The notes beneath the pieces were generated by a model. It saw nothing but the letters and a program-made list of their open reading frames with translations. It did not search any database and was not told where the DNA came from. Below are positions 1-8,629 of a DNA stretch of 64,000 bases, piece by piece (the first letter of the stretch is position 1; every line of letters starts with the position of its first letter). Source of the stretch: Paenibacillus sophorae (GTDB taxonomy: Bacteria > Bacillota > Bacilli > Paenibacillales > Paenibacillaceae). Location of the stretch: contig NZ_CP076607.1 in NCBI RefSeq assembly GCF_018966525.1, forward strand, positions 4,836,001 to 4,900,000. Reading direction: 5' to 3'. Made by a program: the position numbers and the translations under genes.

Positions 1-125
1 TCCTTTATCGGCGGAATGTTGATCGGCTATGTATCTTCCAGTCTGCTAAAATTGGTACTTGGTGCAATACTCATTGCTTCTGCGGTAAAAATGTTCAAAA
101 AATACAGAACCCGCGAAATACCTTA
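1..125 (+). CDS. C-terminal end of a membrane protein, possibly TauE/SafE family
   Basis: Only the last 41 codons lie in the window. They encode a glycine-rich hydrophobic helix followed by a second helix and a short basic tail ending in TREIP. This resembles the end of TauE/SafE (TSUP) anion exporters, but the fragment is too short to be certain. The stop codon lies inside the left arm region of the terminator that follows. Confidence 0.45.
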
Positions 126-153
126 AGACTCAAGGTTTCTCGCGGGTTTTTCG
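110..153 (+). terminator. Rho-independent terminator
   Basis: The arms CCCGCGAAA and TTTCTCGCGGG flank a loop and are followed by a T-run. The left arm overlaps the end of the preceding gene. Confidence 0.75.
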
Positions 154-166
154 TTACTCTGCAGTC

Positions 167-679
167 CTAATACGCTGTCTCCCCAACTTCATACCTTAAC
201 CGGATCATATCCCGGCATGGGATGCCGTTCTCATAGATGGCTTCCTTATAATTTCGGACAAAAAAGTCACGGTCCACACTGGTGATCCGAAATCCGCATT
301 TTTGGTAAAGGGCGAGCTGATGAATACTGGAGTTCCCTGTACCGATCTCGATGTTCCGGACTTCAGAGGCTTTCGCTATTTCAATTGCGGCTTGCAGCAA
401 TCTTCTCCCGATCCCTTTACCCTGAGCATCTTCCCTTACGGCGATATTCATAATTTCAACCGTTTCCGCATCCCTCGGCAGCAGTACAAAGACGCCAACC
501 GGCTTCTGCGGAAATGCCTCTTCGGGCAGCACGGCAATGTAACAGGTTCCCTGCTCCAGATAGCGGTCTACCAGTTCGCGGGACGGGTCGGCGATCAGCA
601 ACAGTTCATAAGGCGGCGGTTCATCAGAGGCCAGCATACGAATGTGAAAATCTCGTTCCGGAGCAAGTTCCCCCATCAT
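167..679 (-). CDS. GNAT family N-acetyltransferase
   Basis: The 170-residue product has a full GNAT fold pattern. The acetyl-CoA binding motif A is clear near residues 85-95 (EDAQGKGIGRRLL, matching Q/R-x-x-G-x-G/A). It is followed by an NxxIHQLALYQKCGF segment typical of motif B. It would transfer an acetyl group from acetyl-CoA to an unknown amine. The chosen ATG has a GGAGG about 10 bases upstream; an in-frame GTG 6 bases earlier is the alternative. The substrate cannot be told from the sequence, and the neighbouring genes are decayed and give no hint. Confidence 0.85.
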   Translation of the reverse strand: MMGELAPERDFHIRMLASDEPPPYELLLIADPSRELVDRYLEQGTCYIAVLPEEAFPQKPVGVFVLLPRDAETVEIMNIAVREDAQGKGIGRRLLQAAIEIAKASEVRNIEIGTGNSSIHQLALYQKCGFRITSVDRDFFVRNYKEAIYENGIPCRDMIRLRYEVGETAY

Positions 680-724
680 TACCACATCACCTCCGCATGT
701 ATTATTGGCCTTCAGTTTCTCTAT

Positions 725-1524
725 AAATTTAGCTCTTCCATAAGTATTTGAGGATAGCTCGTTCCTTGAATGGCTGAAAAGTCAAATAAGCGATCCAATT
801 CTGCCATTTACTCAGCAGTTAACACAACATCCGCCGCTTTAATATTATCGATCAGATACGGCAGTAAGCGGATGAACTTTATTTGCCTTTTCGATGGTAT
901 CAAGCGATGCTTCACATATACCGATATTTCTGATTTTACCTTCCGAAACCAAATCAGACATCGCACCAATGGTTTCTTCAATGGGTACCGTTTTATCTAT
1001 GCGATGAATATAGTTTGAACACTCCCCTCCCTACGCTTATGCTTAGAGGAAGCAGATTCTTGGGTAGTCTCTTCTAGTGAAGAGAAGTTTGCCAAGCGAA
1101 CCCTGCCGTTCCGGCAGTTCGTGTATGATCTACATCTGTAGCAATCTTTTACCTTCAGCCAGAATATTTAGACTGGCATTCAAGTCTCGGTTATGACCCG
1201 TGCCACATTCCGGGCATGTCCATTCGCGAACGTTCAAATTCTTGACCTCTGGGTTCCGGTAATGTGCATGGTACGGGAGGACATTGATCGTAGTAGGCTT
1301 TGGCGAGTCTATTCTCCAAGGTGCGAAAAAATTTGGGATTGCCAAACACTTCACCATTTGACATAACCGCAAAATCTTTCAGTCCGACTTCAATGCCAAC
1401 CTCGGAATGGGCCTTAGGCAGCGCCTTCACTTCCGTCCGTTTTTCCATAGGATTGGCTCATTCCCATACAGCCCAAGCCAATTTCAGAAACCTCCAGATT
1501 TGAACCCAATACTCTTGTTCTCAT
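725..1524 (-). pseudogene. Aldo/keto reductase pseudogene, split by a TnpB-type insertion
   Basis: The reading frame starts at an ATG with a good ribosome binding site. It gives an AKR N-terminus (RTRVLGSNLEVSEIGLGC, then MGMSQSYG) and breaks off near position 1448. After about 430 bases of insertion-derived DNA it resumes at about 1018 with AKR residues such as YIHRIDKTVPIEETIG and GKIRNIGICEAS. These are followed by a stop, a small deletion and the typical AKR C-terminus (MAELDRLFDF...GTSYPQ). Roughly 90 central residues are missing, so the gene cannot be functional. The N-terminal GLGCMGMS is typical of the AKR13-like branch. Confidence 0.8.
1130..1448 (-). mobile_element. Degenerate TnpB (IS200/IS605-type) fragment
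   Basis: Two reading frames together give a broken TnpB. The first has VGIEVGLKDFAVMSNGE followed by NPKFFRTLENRLAKA, the RuvC-like start with its first catalytic Asp. The second has WTCPECGTGHNRDLNASLNI, which is half of the zinc finger plus the final catalytic Asp. The N-terminal third and the middle are missing and there is a frameshift, so no active nuclease can be made. It sits inside the aldo/keto reductase gene. The 1020-1130 stretch holds short hairpins that could be its right end. Confidence 0.8.
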
Positions 1525-1525
1525 T

Positions 1526-1755
1526 TTATAGTCCTTCCTTATCTATTCTTTTGCCCATAATATTGGACACGAGGTTAATCATTCTATTTCTTGATAAGAA
1601 TTTCGGCAGCAGTACGGATGAAAAAATATTTTGCTTCCCGTCCACCACACTTATTTTTTTCTTTTCCAGCCCTTTGAACGCGGTTGCGACGACATCGCCG
1701 GGTGTTCTTTTATTTCCAAAGGATTTGGTAGCAGCAGGTCCATTACGGCAACCGA
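1526..1755 (-). pseudogene. C-terminal fragment of a short-chain dehydrogenase
   Basis: The minus strand encodes GPAATKSFGNKRTPGDVVAT followed by AFKGLEKKKISVVDG and a basic, hydrophobic tail ending DKEGL. This matches the C-terminal region of SDR oxidoreductases of the kind that end with a helix rich in Leu and Arg. No N-terminal part is present upstream. Its stop codon is one base from the ATG of the aldo/keto reductase pseudogene, so the two were once translated together. Confidence 0.6.
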
Positions 1756-1781
1756 ATTGAGCATGATTTGTTCATGCTGAT

Positions 1782-1976
1782 GTGCAAAATCTGTGTTGGT
1801 CAAAATTGACTGCTCAGATTCGGCGCGTCGAAGAAATATTCAACAGCGAAATTATGGAAAAAATCAGCTCTTTGGAAAATCTGTCTTTTCACGATCTGAA
1901 TGCCCTGCTTTCCATGCAAATTAAAGGTACAGATAGTGAAATCAAAATATCCAGAAGATCCGGAAACAGTGAATAA
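1782..1976 (+). pseudogene. Possible C-terminal remnant of a Rpn/DUF4351-type protein
   Basis: A 64-codon frame contains LTAQIRRVEEIFNSEIMEKI and SFHDLNALLS. This pattern is reminiscent of the C-terminal region of Rpn-type transposase-related nucleases, where a helix is followed by 'L..L.ALL'. There is no convincing ribosome binding site and the rest of the protein is absent. The assignment is weak. Confidence 0.25.
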
Positions 1977-1983
1977 TATAATG

Positions 1984-2026
1984 AAGAAACCCACAGGGAA
2001 AATGAATATTTCTCTGTGGGTTTTTA
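1984..2026 (+). terminator. Rho-independent terminator
   Basis: The arms AACCCACAG and CTCTGTGGGTT surround an AT-rich loop and end in a T-run. It lies just after the Rpn-like remnant and before the PadR operon. Confidence 0.65.
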
Positions 2027-2088
2027 TTAGGGTAAACGAACCTGTCGAATCCTGCGAAGTTGACTTTTCTCTATGTATATGCTTTTAT

Positions 2089-2112
2089 ATCTAAAAGATA
2101 TATCTTTTAGAT
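2089..2112. promoter_or_regulatory. Perfect 24-bp palindrome, probable PadR operator
   Basis: ATCTAAAAGATA is followed directly by its exact reverse complement TATCTTTTAGAT. The site ends 13 bases before the padR-like start codon and covers the region where a promoter would lie. PadR proteins are dimeric winged-helix repressors that often bind such inverted repeats in front of their own operon, so autoregulation is the simplest reading. Confidence 0.75.
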
Positions 2113-2125
2113 TGGAGCAAAGAAA

Positions 2126-2704
2126 ATGCCGACTAATAAAAACAAGACCCGGTATGTCATACTTGGGCTATTAAATGAAGAACATCTGTCAGGCTATGAA
2201 ATAAAACGAATCATTGATATGCGACTGTCCTTTTTTTGGAACGAAAGCTTCGGTCAAATTTACCCTGAGTTAAAAAAACTTATGTTGGAAGGCCTCATTG
2301 TCGCTTCCGATCAGTCAGACAAGAGAGGTAAAGAAAGCAAAAAGTACGAAATTACCACTCAAGGAAAAATAGAATTACAGGAATGGCTTAAAGTTCCCGT
2401 GGAAAAGGAACTTATACGATATGAAATTTTATTGAAATTGTATTTTTCAAATGAAACTTCATCAAAAAATATGCTCAATCATGTTAAAGAATTTGAAATA
2501 AACCATCGAAAACAGCGGGAATTATTCGATAAATTTGAAAGCCAACTTAAAGAAAATATTGATGTACATAGCAATCACAGACAAATCCTAATGGTCTTAT
2601 CCTTTGGTCAAAAAGTTTGGGATGCTTATGCGCATTGGTGCGAAGAGACAATAAAATTACTAGAACAAGTTGTGGCGGAACATGGAGGGATAGACAATGA
2701 ATAA
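2126..2704 (+). CDS. PadR family transcriptional regulator
   Basis: The 192-residue protein has the PadR winged helix at residues 8-85 (YVILGLLNEEHLSGYEIKR, then FGQIYPELKKLMLEGLI and a wing near KKYEITTQGK). A C-terminal helical dimerisation region follows (Vir_act_alpha_C type, residues 95-180). The start has a GGAG 7 bases upstream. The gene overlaps the next one by 8 bases, so the two are co-translated. The perfect palindrome just upstream suggests it represses its own operon. PadR proteins often answer to phenolics, drugs or antibiotics; the effector here is unknown. Confidence 0.9.
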   Translation: MPTNKNKTRYVILGLLNEEHLSGYEIKRIIDMRLSFFWNESFGQIYPELKKLMLEGLIVASDQSDKRGKESKKYEITTQGKIELQEWLKVPVEKELIRYEILLKLYFSNETSSKNMLNHVKEFEINHRKQRELFDKFESQLKENIDVHSNHRQILMVLSFGQKVWDAYAHWCEETIKLLEQVVAEHGGIDNE

Positions 2705-3461
2705 GAATGTTGATTTTTATTATTTTTCCGGCACAGGCAACACGAAATTTATTGTTAACCATACCGTAAAATCGCTTGAATCATTCGGAATCGGTGTATC
2801 TTTGAAACTTATTGAGAATGGGTATGATTCACTTGAATCAGCGAGCGAAATATGGGTTGCGTTTCCAGTTAATGCACAATCTATGTCCCCTTTTATTTGG
2901 AGGTTTTTTAAATCGCTGCCTTATAGCAAAGGAACGAAAGTATTTGTAATGGTTACACTCAATGAATCTGCTCATGTTTTATCGCCGCTTTATTCTTTAC
3001 TTACAAATAAAGGATATGCCCCCGCTTCTTCATGTGAAATAAAAATGCCAAACAATATGGTCGATACTGATTTCTGTCAAGATAAAAATCGAGAAATGCT
3101 TATTGCAGCAAGTAAAAAGGCAGACCGTTTTATTTGCGATACAATGGCAAGTAACTTTTTATGGAAGTCGGAGTTTAAGGGGTCAAAGTTTATATCCTTC
3201 TTAACGAGGGAAACACCTCTTCCTTGGGTATCTATGCGGCTTATGCTTAGACTGGAAACAACACCAACACGATGTATAGGTTGCGGCATTTGCGCAAATC
3301 AATGCCCGGTTAGAAATATTAAAAAGGTAAATCAAATACTCATTCACGGTCATAATTGTCAGTTTTGCATGAAATGTGCAGCTATCTGCCCGAATAAAGC
3401 TATAAAGGTTTCCAGAAAAGAAAATATCAAATTTCAATATACACAAAATATTATATTTTAA
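2697..3461 (+). CDS. EFR1-family protein: flavodoxin domain plus two [4Fe-4S] clusters
   Basis: The 254-residue protein starts with a flavodoxin-like FMN-binding loop (YYFSGTGNTKFIV, residues 6-18). It ends with two ferredoxin motifs, CIGCGICANQCP near residue 190 and CQFCMKCAAICP near residue 220, each able to hold a [4Fe-4S] cluster. This architecture is the EFR1 family of small cytosolic electron carriers. It overlaps the padR-like gene and is probably controlled by it. Its partner oxidoreductase is not identifiable here. Confidence 0.88.
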   Translation: MNKNVDFYYFSGTGNTKFIVNHTVKSLESFGIGVSLKLIENGYDSLESASEIWVAFPVNAQSMSPFIWRFFKSLPYSKGTKVFVMVTLNESAHVLSPLYSLLTNKGYAPASSCEIKMPNNMVDTDFCQDKNREMLIAASKKADRFICDTMASNFLWKSEFKGSKFISFLTRETPLPWVSMRLMLRLETTPTRCIGCGICANQCPVRNIKKVNQILIHGHNCQFCMKCAAICPNKAIKVSRKENIKFQYTQNIIF

Positions 3462-3489
3462 CGGATCCGTTTAGATCATTTCATTTACA

Positions 3490-3508
3490 TATCCCCCCTG
3501 GGGGGATA
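3490..3508. promoter_or_regulatory. G/C-tract palindrome upstream of the MATE gene
   Basis: TATCCCCCC-T-GGGGGGATA is a 9-bp perfect inverted repeat around one base, 40 bases before the MATE start. A-tract/G-tract palindromes of this shape are typical targets of CsoR/FrmR/CstR-family repressors. It has no T-run long enough to act as a good terminator. The regulator is not encoded in the window. Confidence 0.5.
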
Positions 3509-3547
3509 AAATAAGACTAACCTAACCATCAGATAATGGGGGATGTT

Positions 3548-4900
3548 ATGTCAGCGAATCTGCTTGAGATGCCGAGTGAGACTCGGGGGCAGAAAGCCAA
3601 AATCATACTGGCCTTAGCTATCCCGGCTATGATCGAGAATTTTTTTCAAACGGTCGTAGGATTTGTCGATACATTGTTTGTGTCTAAACTGGGATTGACA
3701 GAGGTTGCCGCCGTTGGTGTGACCAATGCGATTCTGGCTGTTTACATAGCGGTATTTATGGCATTAGGTGTCGGTACTTCTTCCATGATCGCGAAAAGCG
3801 TGGGGGCAGGGGATTTTGAAAGAGCTAAAGCTATCGCAAAACAGTCAACATGGGCAGGATTGGCGGCGGGATTATTTTTTGGAATAGTTACCTTCTTCTT
3901 TGCCGAGACATTATTGCGTGTCATGGGAGCGGAGCCGAATGTAGTAGCCGAAGGGGTGAAGTATTTCCGGATTGTCGCGGTACCCTCAATTCTGATTTCG
4001 TTAATGACGGTATTCGGCAGCATATTAAGGGCGGCGGGCAATACCAAGACCCCTATGAAGATCGGACTGTGGATTAACGTCTTTCATATCCCTCTGGATT
4101 ATGTACTTATTTTTGGGATTCCCGGGTTTGACGGTCTTGGCATTACAGGTGCGGCGTGGGCGACTACGATTGTGCGGATAGCAGGTACGGTTCTGCTGTA
4201 TCTTCACATTCGAAAGACGAGATTATCTTTCCCGATAACTCAGGGGTTCATTTTCAATCGTGAATTTGCTCTACCTTTATTGAAATTATCTACACCTGCC
4301 GCTATTGAACGGCTTATTATGCGTTTCGGCCAGGTGCTGTACTTTGGCTTAATTGTTCGAATCAGCACCGATACCTATGCCGCTCACACCATAGCAGGCA
4401 ATATCGAGGTGTTCTCTTACATGCCCGGATATGGTTTAGCGGTGGCGGCAGCTACGCTTGTAGGGCAACGCTTAGGGGCGAATCGTCAACATGACGCTTA
4501 TCAATTCGGAAAAATAGCTGCCGTGATCGCTGTCCTGTTCATGTCCTTCGTGGGTGTTCTGTTATTCTTTCTTTCCCCTGCTGCCGCATCGTGGTTTACA
4601 AACGAGACAGATGTTCGAGGTATGGTAATTACAGCCTTGCGTATTGATGCTTTCGCCCAGCCCTTCCTGGCTATCGGATTAGTGTTGGCAGGAGCATTGC
4701 AGGGTGCGGGAGACACAAAAAGTCCATTGTACAGTACAACCATAGGCATGTGGCTCATTCGGGTTATAGGTGTTTATGTTCTGGGGATTTGGATGGGGCT
4801 TGGAATTGCAGGAGTATGGCTGTCTATTGCAATAGACTTGTTTGTCAGGGCATTGTTCTTAATATATCGTTTCAACAAGAAAATTAAAGTCATCCAGTGA
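3548..4900 (+). CDS. MATE family efflux transporter
   Basis: The 450-residue product has about twelve membrane helices in two related halves, the usual MATE length. The N-terminal half shows the typical IPAMIENFFQTVVGFVDTLF and the GVGTSSMIAKSVGAGD loop. The C-terminal half repeats the pattern with GLAVAAATLVGQRLGAN and GALQGAGDTKSPL. It would export cationic drugs or metabolites by Na+ or H+ antiport. I chose the second ATG because GGGGGA lies 5 bases upstream of it; an ATG 12 bases earlier has no ribosome binding site. It stands alone, behind the G/C palindrome. Confidence 0.92.
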   Translation: MSANLLEMPSETRGQKAKIILALAIPAMIENFFQTVVGFVDTLFVSKLGLTEVAAVGVTNAILAVYIAVFMALGVGTSSMIAKSVGAGDFERAKAIAKQSTWAGLAAGLFFGIVTFFFAETLLRVMGAEPNVVAEGVKYFRIVAVPSILISLMTVFGSILRAAGNTKTPMKIGLWINVFHIPLDYVLIFGIPGFDGLGITGAAWATTIVRIAGTVLLYLHIRKTRLSFPITQGFIFNREFALPLLKLSTPAAIERLIMRFGQVLYFGLIVRISTDTYAAHTIAGNIEVFSYMPGYGLAVAAATLVGQRLGANRQHDAYQFGKIAAVIAVLFMSFVGVLLFFLSPAAASWFTNETDVRGMVITALRIDAFAQPFLAIGLVLAGALQGAGDTKSPLYSTTIGMWLIRVIGVYVLGIWMGLGIAGVWLSIAIDLFVRALFLIYRFNKKIKVIQ

Positions 4901-4970
4901 AGGATTCCCGCCTGGAAGAGCCGTCTTGAGAGCGTGAGGGGGAATCCGGCAGGACCTGAAATACGCGCCC

Positions 4971-5008
4971 AGACAAAAGAGACCACAGATATGCGGTCTC
5001 TTTTGTCT
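4971..5008. terminator. Bidirectional Rho-independent terminator
   Basis: AGACAAAAGAGACC and GGTCTCTTTTGTCT form a 14-bp perfect stem with a 10-base loop. It lies between the convergent MATE and mtlD genes and can serve both. Confidence 0.85.
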
Positions 5009-5040
5009 TGCGATATCCCAAGCCTTGCAGCAAGCCGCAA

Positions 5041-6270
5041 TTACGGGTTGTCGGATACCGCCGAACTGCTTAAGGAACCGGTAAGCGTCTCAAAGCCCAG
5101 GCCGGTCTTATGCTGGTATTTTACACAGGTGTCGAAATATTCCTCCACGATGCGGCTGTGCAGCGGGTGTTCGGCCGAAATGCCTAATTCATCAGACACT
5201 ACCTTTTCGATACCCGAACTCCGTATAGCCATTTGAAGACTTACCGCCTCCGGATCATCATTATTCTCATAGAGCAGCGCGGAGGCAATAGCCGAGACCA
5301 GATGAGAAGTTTCGAATCCTAGCTCATGCGCCTTCAGTGCAGGCCGTACGAGCCGTTCGTTCGGGGAAAGCTTGCGGAGCGGAGATCTGGCCACTCGCGA
5401 AACTTTATCATTGAAATTACGGTTTGCAAAGCGTTCCATCATTTTCTTAATGTATTTCTCATGCTGCGCCGGGTCGAATCCGTATAAGTGTACCAGCATC
5501 GCCCCCGTTTCTTGCAGGACGCCGTATACCCGGGAGCGGATACCAGGATCAGACATCGCTTCCTGCAATGAAGTGTAGCCTTCAAGATATCCGAAATAAG
5601 CGGCGCTGCAATGACCCGTATTTACGGTAAACAGCTTCCGTTCCAGATAGGGATCGAGAGAATCGACATAACGGACCCCTTGGATCTCGTTATAATCGCC
5701 AATCATCCCGCTTCGCGGAACAATCCACTCGCTGAAAGGTTCAACCATGACTGCCAGCGGATCGGCATGCTTTTGGACGGGCACAATGCGGTCGACCATC
5801 GTATTCGGAAACGCCACACTGCGTTCGGCGCGCTTGATCATGTCCGGCTGCAAATACCGATATACGGATTTTCTCAACCGCTGGCTTCCCCCGATTCCAT
5901 TCTCGCAGGCGATAATATGCAGCGGCTCGGGTGTGCGGCTTCGGCTCAGCCGCAGTTCGATACCGCGGGCTATCGTTCCCGCAATATCCTTCAGCGCAGA
6001 GACTCCGACGGCAGTCGTTACGAGTTCCGCACCAGCAATCGCTTCCGCTACCTTCTCGGTATCATTCAAATTAATGGCTGTTACATTATCCACAATAAAT
6101 TTGTCCCGGTTCTCGTTGGCCAGGGTGACCGGATATTGTCCCCTCTTTTGCAGTTCGGCAATCTTTCTCTTATTGCGTCCGACAAAACAAACGTTATAAC
6201 CGGAGCGAGACAAGACGGGGCCGATAAACCCTCTGCCAATATTGCCTGCCCCAAAATGTACGGCTTTCAC
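5041..6270 (-). CDS. mtlD: Mannitol-1-phosphate 5-dehydrogenase
   Basis: The 409-residue enzyme interconverts mannitol 1-phosphate and fructose 6-phosphate with NAD+. The N-terminal KAVHFGAGNIGRGFIG is the family's Rossmann motif. The polyol dehydrogenase signature and the catalytic Lys/His region are represented by VNTGHCSAAYFGY and RKLSPNERL. The GTG start is chosen because AAGGGGGA lies 9 bases upstream and MtlD proteins begin with (M)KAVHFGAGN; the open frame extends 26 codons further without a better site. It is slightly longer than typical (about 385), mainly at the C-terminus. No mtlA/mtlF transporter gene is in the window. Confidence 0.93.
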   Translation of the reverse strand: MKAVHFGAGNIGRGFIGPVLSRSGYNVCFVGRNKRKIAELQKRGQYPVTLANENRDKFIVDNVTAINLNDTEKVAEAIAGAELVTTAVGVSALKDIAGTIARGIELRLSRSRTPEPLHIIACENGIGGSQRLRKSVYRYLQPDMIKRAERSVAFPNTMVDRIVPVQKHADPLAVMVEPFSEWIVPRSGMIGDYNEIQGVRYVDSLDPYLERKLFTVNTGHCSAAYFGYLEGYTSLQEAMSDPGIRSRVYGVLQETGAMLVHLYGFDPAQHEKYIKKMMERFANRNFNDKVSRVARSPLRKLSPNERLVRPALKAHELGFETSHLVSAIASALLYENNDDPEAVSLQMAIRSSGIEKVVSDELGISAEHPLHSRIVEEYFDTCVKYQHKTGLGFETLTGSLSSSAVSDNP

Positions 6271-6389
6271 AATGGCGTCCCCCTTAGTCAATTTAATATA
6301 CTGCTGCGAGGAACAAGAAATATGAAAGTCTGAATTTAGGATGTACATCTGTTCCTCTCTGAACTTGGTCAGTCGGAAAGAAGTAAACG

Positions 6390-7079
6390 TCAGCGGGCTT
6401 GAACCTGGAGATTCATATCTTGGAAACAGCGGCGGGTAAGCACATGGTCGAAATCGAGGTGTGATAAACTTTCTATTTTATGATGCGGAGTTTCAAATTT
6501 AAGAAAACCTGTGATTTCGTTTGGAATCACGACACAATCAAGGCCGGCCGCCGCCGCAGCTTTGGAGCCATTCGGTGAATCCTCAATAGCCACAGCCTCT
6601 TCAGGCTTCAGACCGAGACAGGACAGTGCTTGCTGGTACAATTCCGGATCGGGTTTTACATTCTCGACATCGTCCGCGGTACAGATACAATCGAAATATT
6701 CGCGGATGCCAAGCTGGTCCATATACTTGTCAATCCAATTTCTATCCGAACTGGTGGCAAGCCCAATCTTCAGTCCGGCTGCTTTGGCCGAATCCAGATA
6801 ATGCTGAATGCCCGGACGTACTGCCTGCAGTTCCATCAGCTCGCTGTGCCTTTGCCGGACAGCCTTTCTGAATTCATCTTTGTCAATATCAAGCTTCAAA
6901 TCGGTCATCAGGTATTCGTAAGGATTAAAACTGTTCAGGCTTGTTCCGATGCAAGTTGAGTACTGTTCCAGCGTCAGGTCAACCTCATGTTCCTTATAGG
7001 CTTCCTGAAATGCGGTGTACCAAGCCGTCTCCGTATCGATAATCGTTCCGTCAAAATCGAAAATCAGTCCTTTGATCAA
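6390..7079 (-). CDS. HAD superfamily phosphatase, beta-phosphoglucomutase/CbbY-like
   Basis: The 229-residue protein has all HAD motifs: DFDGT (motif I) at residues 7-11, the LATSSDR motif II region, and VKPDPELY plus AIEDSPNGSKAAAAAG (motifs III and IV). The cap is the helical C1 type of the PgmB/CbbY branch. It probably dephosphorylates or isomerises a small sugar phosphate. It starts at a TTG with AGGAG 10 bases upstream and lies 119 bases in front of mtlD on the same strand. A sugar-alcohol phosphate such as mannitol 1-phosphate is therefore a reasonable but unproven substrate. Confidence 0.85.
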   Translation of the reverse strand: MIKGLIFDFDGTIIDTETAWYTAFQEAYKEHEVDLTLEQYSTCIGTSLNSFNPYEYLMTDLKLDIDKDEFRKAVRQRHSELMELQAVRPGIQHYLDSAKAAGLKIGLATSSDRNWIDKYMDQLGIREYFDCICTADDVENVKPDPELYQQALSCLGLKPEEAVAIEDSPNGSKAAAAAGLDCVVIPNEITGFLKFETPHHKIESLSHLDFDHVLTRRCFQDMNLQVQAR

Positions 7080-7747
7080 GATCAACCATCTCCTCTTTGT
7101 CCGTTTAGTCAACATCTCTCGCATCATTAAGCAAATATTTCGCAAAAATGCTGTTCAGCGGTCATTCGCTTGTAAAAACCGTAACAAACATACGTATTTG
7201 CGTCAAGCTCGGCATCATAAATTCCAGCAAATGATTCCGCTTACTTAAGCCGTTGTCAAGCCCATCATTCAGTGGAAAATAAACCGAAATGAAAACGATT
7301 AAATTTTACGTTTCTAAAGCGGCCCAAGCATGGATTTTCCGCATAAGATCAAGGGTTTGCGCCTGCTGCGCCGCCAAATGACCGGCCGGGTCGATTTTCC
7401 GGGGAAAATGGAGGAGAAATTCAGTTAATTTTAAATGGATGAAATTTTTTTTATAGAACGTGTCGTTTGGCCTATCGTGTTAGGTTCTATAGAAATATGC
7501 AGCTCTTTCTCATAGTAAGGCACAGGTATCAATTCTCTAAAATGTAAGCGGATACTTAAAACCCCGTCTTGAGTACATCGCCAAGGTGATTTCAGCCATT
7601 CTATGAGTGAATTGAGCGTGCTCACAGGGTTGTCCGGCTGAATTTTCGCTTCCTAACTTCTTATCTTCTATCGGACCCAGGAATGTTAGCAACGCAACTT
7701 AAATAGATGTTGGTGCAGTACGTGGCTTCATCGAAAATACAGACGGA
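7080..7747. other. Intergenic region with possible cre site, no convincing gene
   Basis: The strip between the HAD gene and the next membrane-protein gene holds a near-consensus catabolite-responsive element at 7290-7303 (TGAAAACGATTAAA, one mismatch to TGWNANCGNTNWCA). A 64-codon minus-strand frame at 7431-7625 has no ribosome binding site and no recognisable similarity. The rest shows nothing I can support. Confidence 0.4.
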
Positions 7748-8254
7748 TTACTTAAAAATCAGGTCTTTCATATACTTCATTGATGAATAAATCAAAGTCA
7801 ATCCCAATATTAAACATGTGAGTATTAATGCAATAATTATCCATTTCCAATCGATCGTAACGTAATATAGACTAATTTTATTTACTGTTATTGTTCCCGC
7901 CTGTAAAGTAATTAAATTAATTATTATAAATATGCTATTTAACTTAATTACTCGGTATAATGGAAGTTTTGCATTACTATAAATAAATCTCTTTCGATCA
8001 AACTCATCTAAACCCTCATGAATTAACGCCTTTCTATAATGGTCCCATCTAAAAGCCCCCATACTTGCAACTAAGGCAGCAATAGATAATGTAGATGTAA
8101 TATTAACTTGTACAAAGTCTTTAATAAACTCACTTAAATTAGCTTTATGTATTATTTGAAGATATAAAAACAGAAACATTGTAATAATAGAAATTATTAA
8201 AAATAACACTTCAAATACTTTGCTTTTGATCTTAATTCTTTCAGATCTTTTCAT
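7748..8254 (-). CDS. Hypothetical membrane protein with four predicted helices
   Basis: This 168-residue protein is not recognised. It has hydrophobic stretches at about residues 14-32, 50-65, 104-122 and 132-158, with a basic cytosolic loop (DHYRKALIHEGLDEFDRKR) between the second and third. A GAGGG ribosome binding site precedes the ATG. Its AT content is clearly higher than its neighbours, which points to acquired DNA. Confidence 0.6.
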   Translation of the reverse strand: MKRSERIKIKSKVFEVLFLIISIITMFLFLYLQIIHKANLSEFIKDFVQVNITSTLSIAALVASMGAFRWDHYRKALIHEGLDEFDRKRFIYSNAKLPLYRVIKLNSIFIIINLITLQAGTITVNKISLYYVTIDWKWIIIALILTCLILGLTLIYSSMKYMKDLIFK

Positions 8255-8629
8255 GGTTCCCTCTCTTTTACTGGCTTCAAGAATTTCACTTAACGCCTAA
8301 TTTACGAACTTCGCTAATGTTCATACTGACATATATAATTCGCCCGATTTAACCAATTACCTTCTTTGTAATGACGGATTGTAATATGAAGTGCAACAGC
8401 TAAAAAAACAAAATAGCTATCGACAATGTCTCGACAGCTATTTTTGAACTCCGATAATAACCGCTTCATCCAATCAACCTGGTTAACGGCAGTATTTGGA
8501 CGTACCGGACCTTCTTCATAACCATTCATCAGGCGCGTTCCGTAATCCATTAACGCCTAAATACTCATATCGTTGCACGAAGGTCCTTCCACAAATTTGC
8601 CCGCAACTGTAATCAGAAGCTTTTCCTTT
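8255..8629. other. Intergenic region without a supported gene
   Basis: A minus-strand frame of 78 codons (8314-8550) has no ribosome binding site. I recognise no domain in it or in the short open stretch upstream of it. It may be decayed DNA. Confidence 0.3.

Noticed and set aside
770..1018. Plus-strand open frame of 82 codons
   Set aside because: The minus strand of the same stretch clearly encodes aldo/keto reductase residues, so this frame is a shadow of the pseudogene.
7431..7625. A 64-codon minus-strand frame as a gene
   Set aside because: GTG start without ribosome binding site and no similarity I can name.
8314..8550. A 78-codon minus-strand frame as a gene
   Set aside because: No ribosome binding site, no recognisable domain, and surrounded by other decayed DNA.
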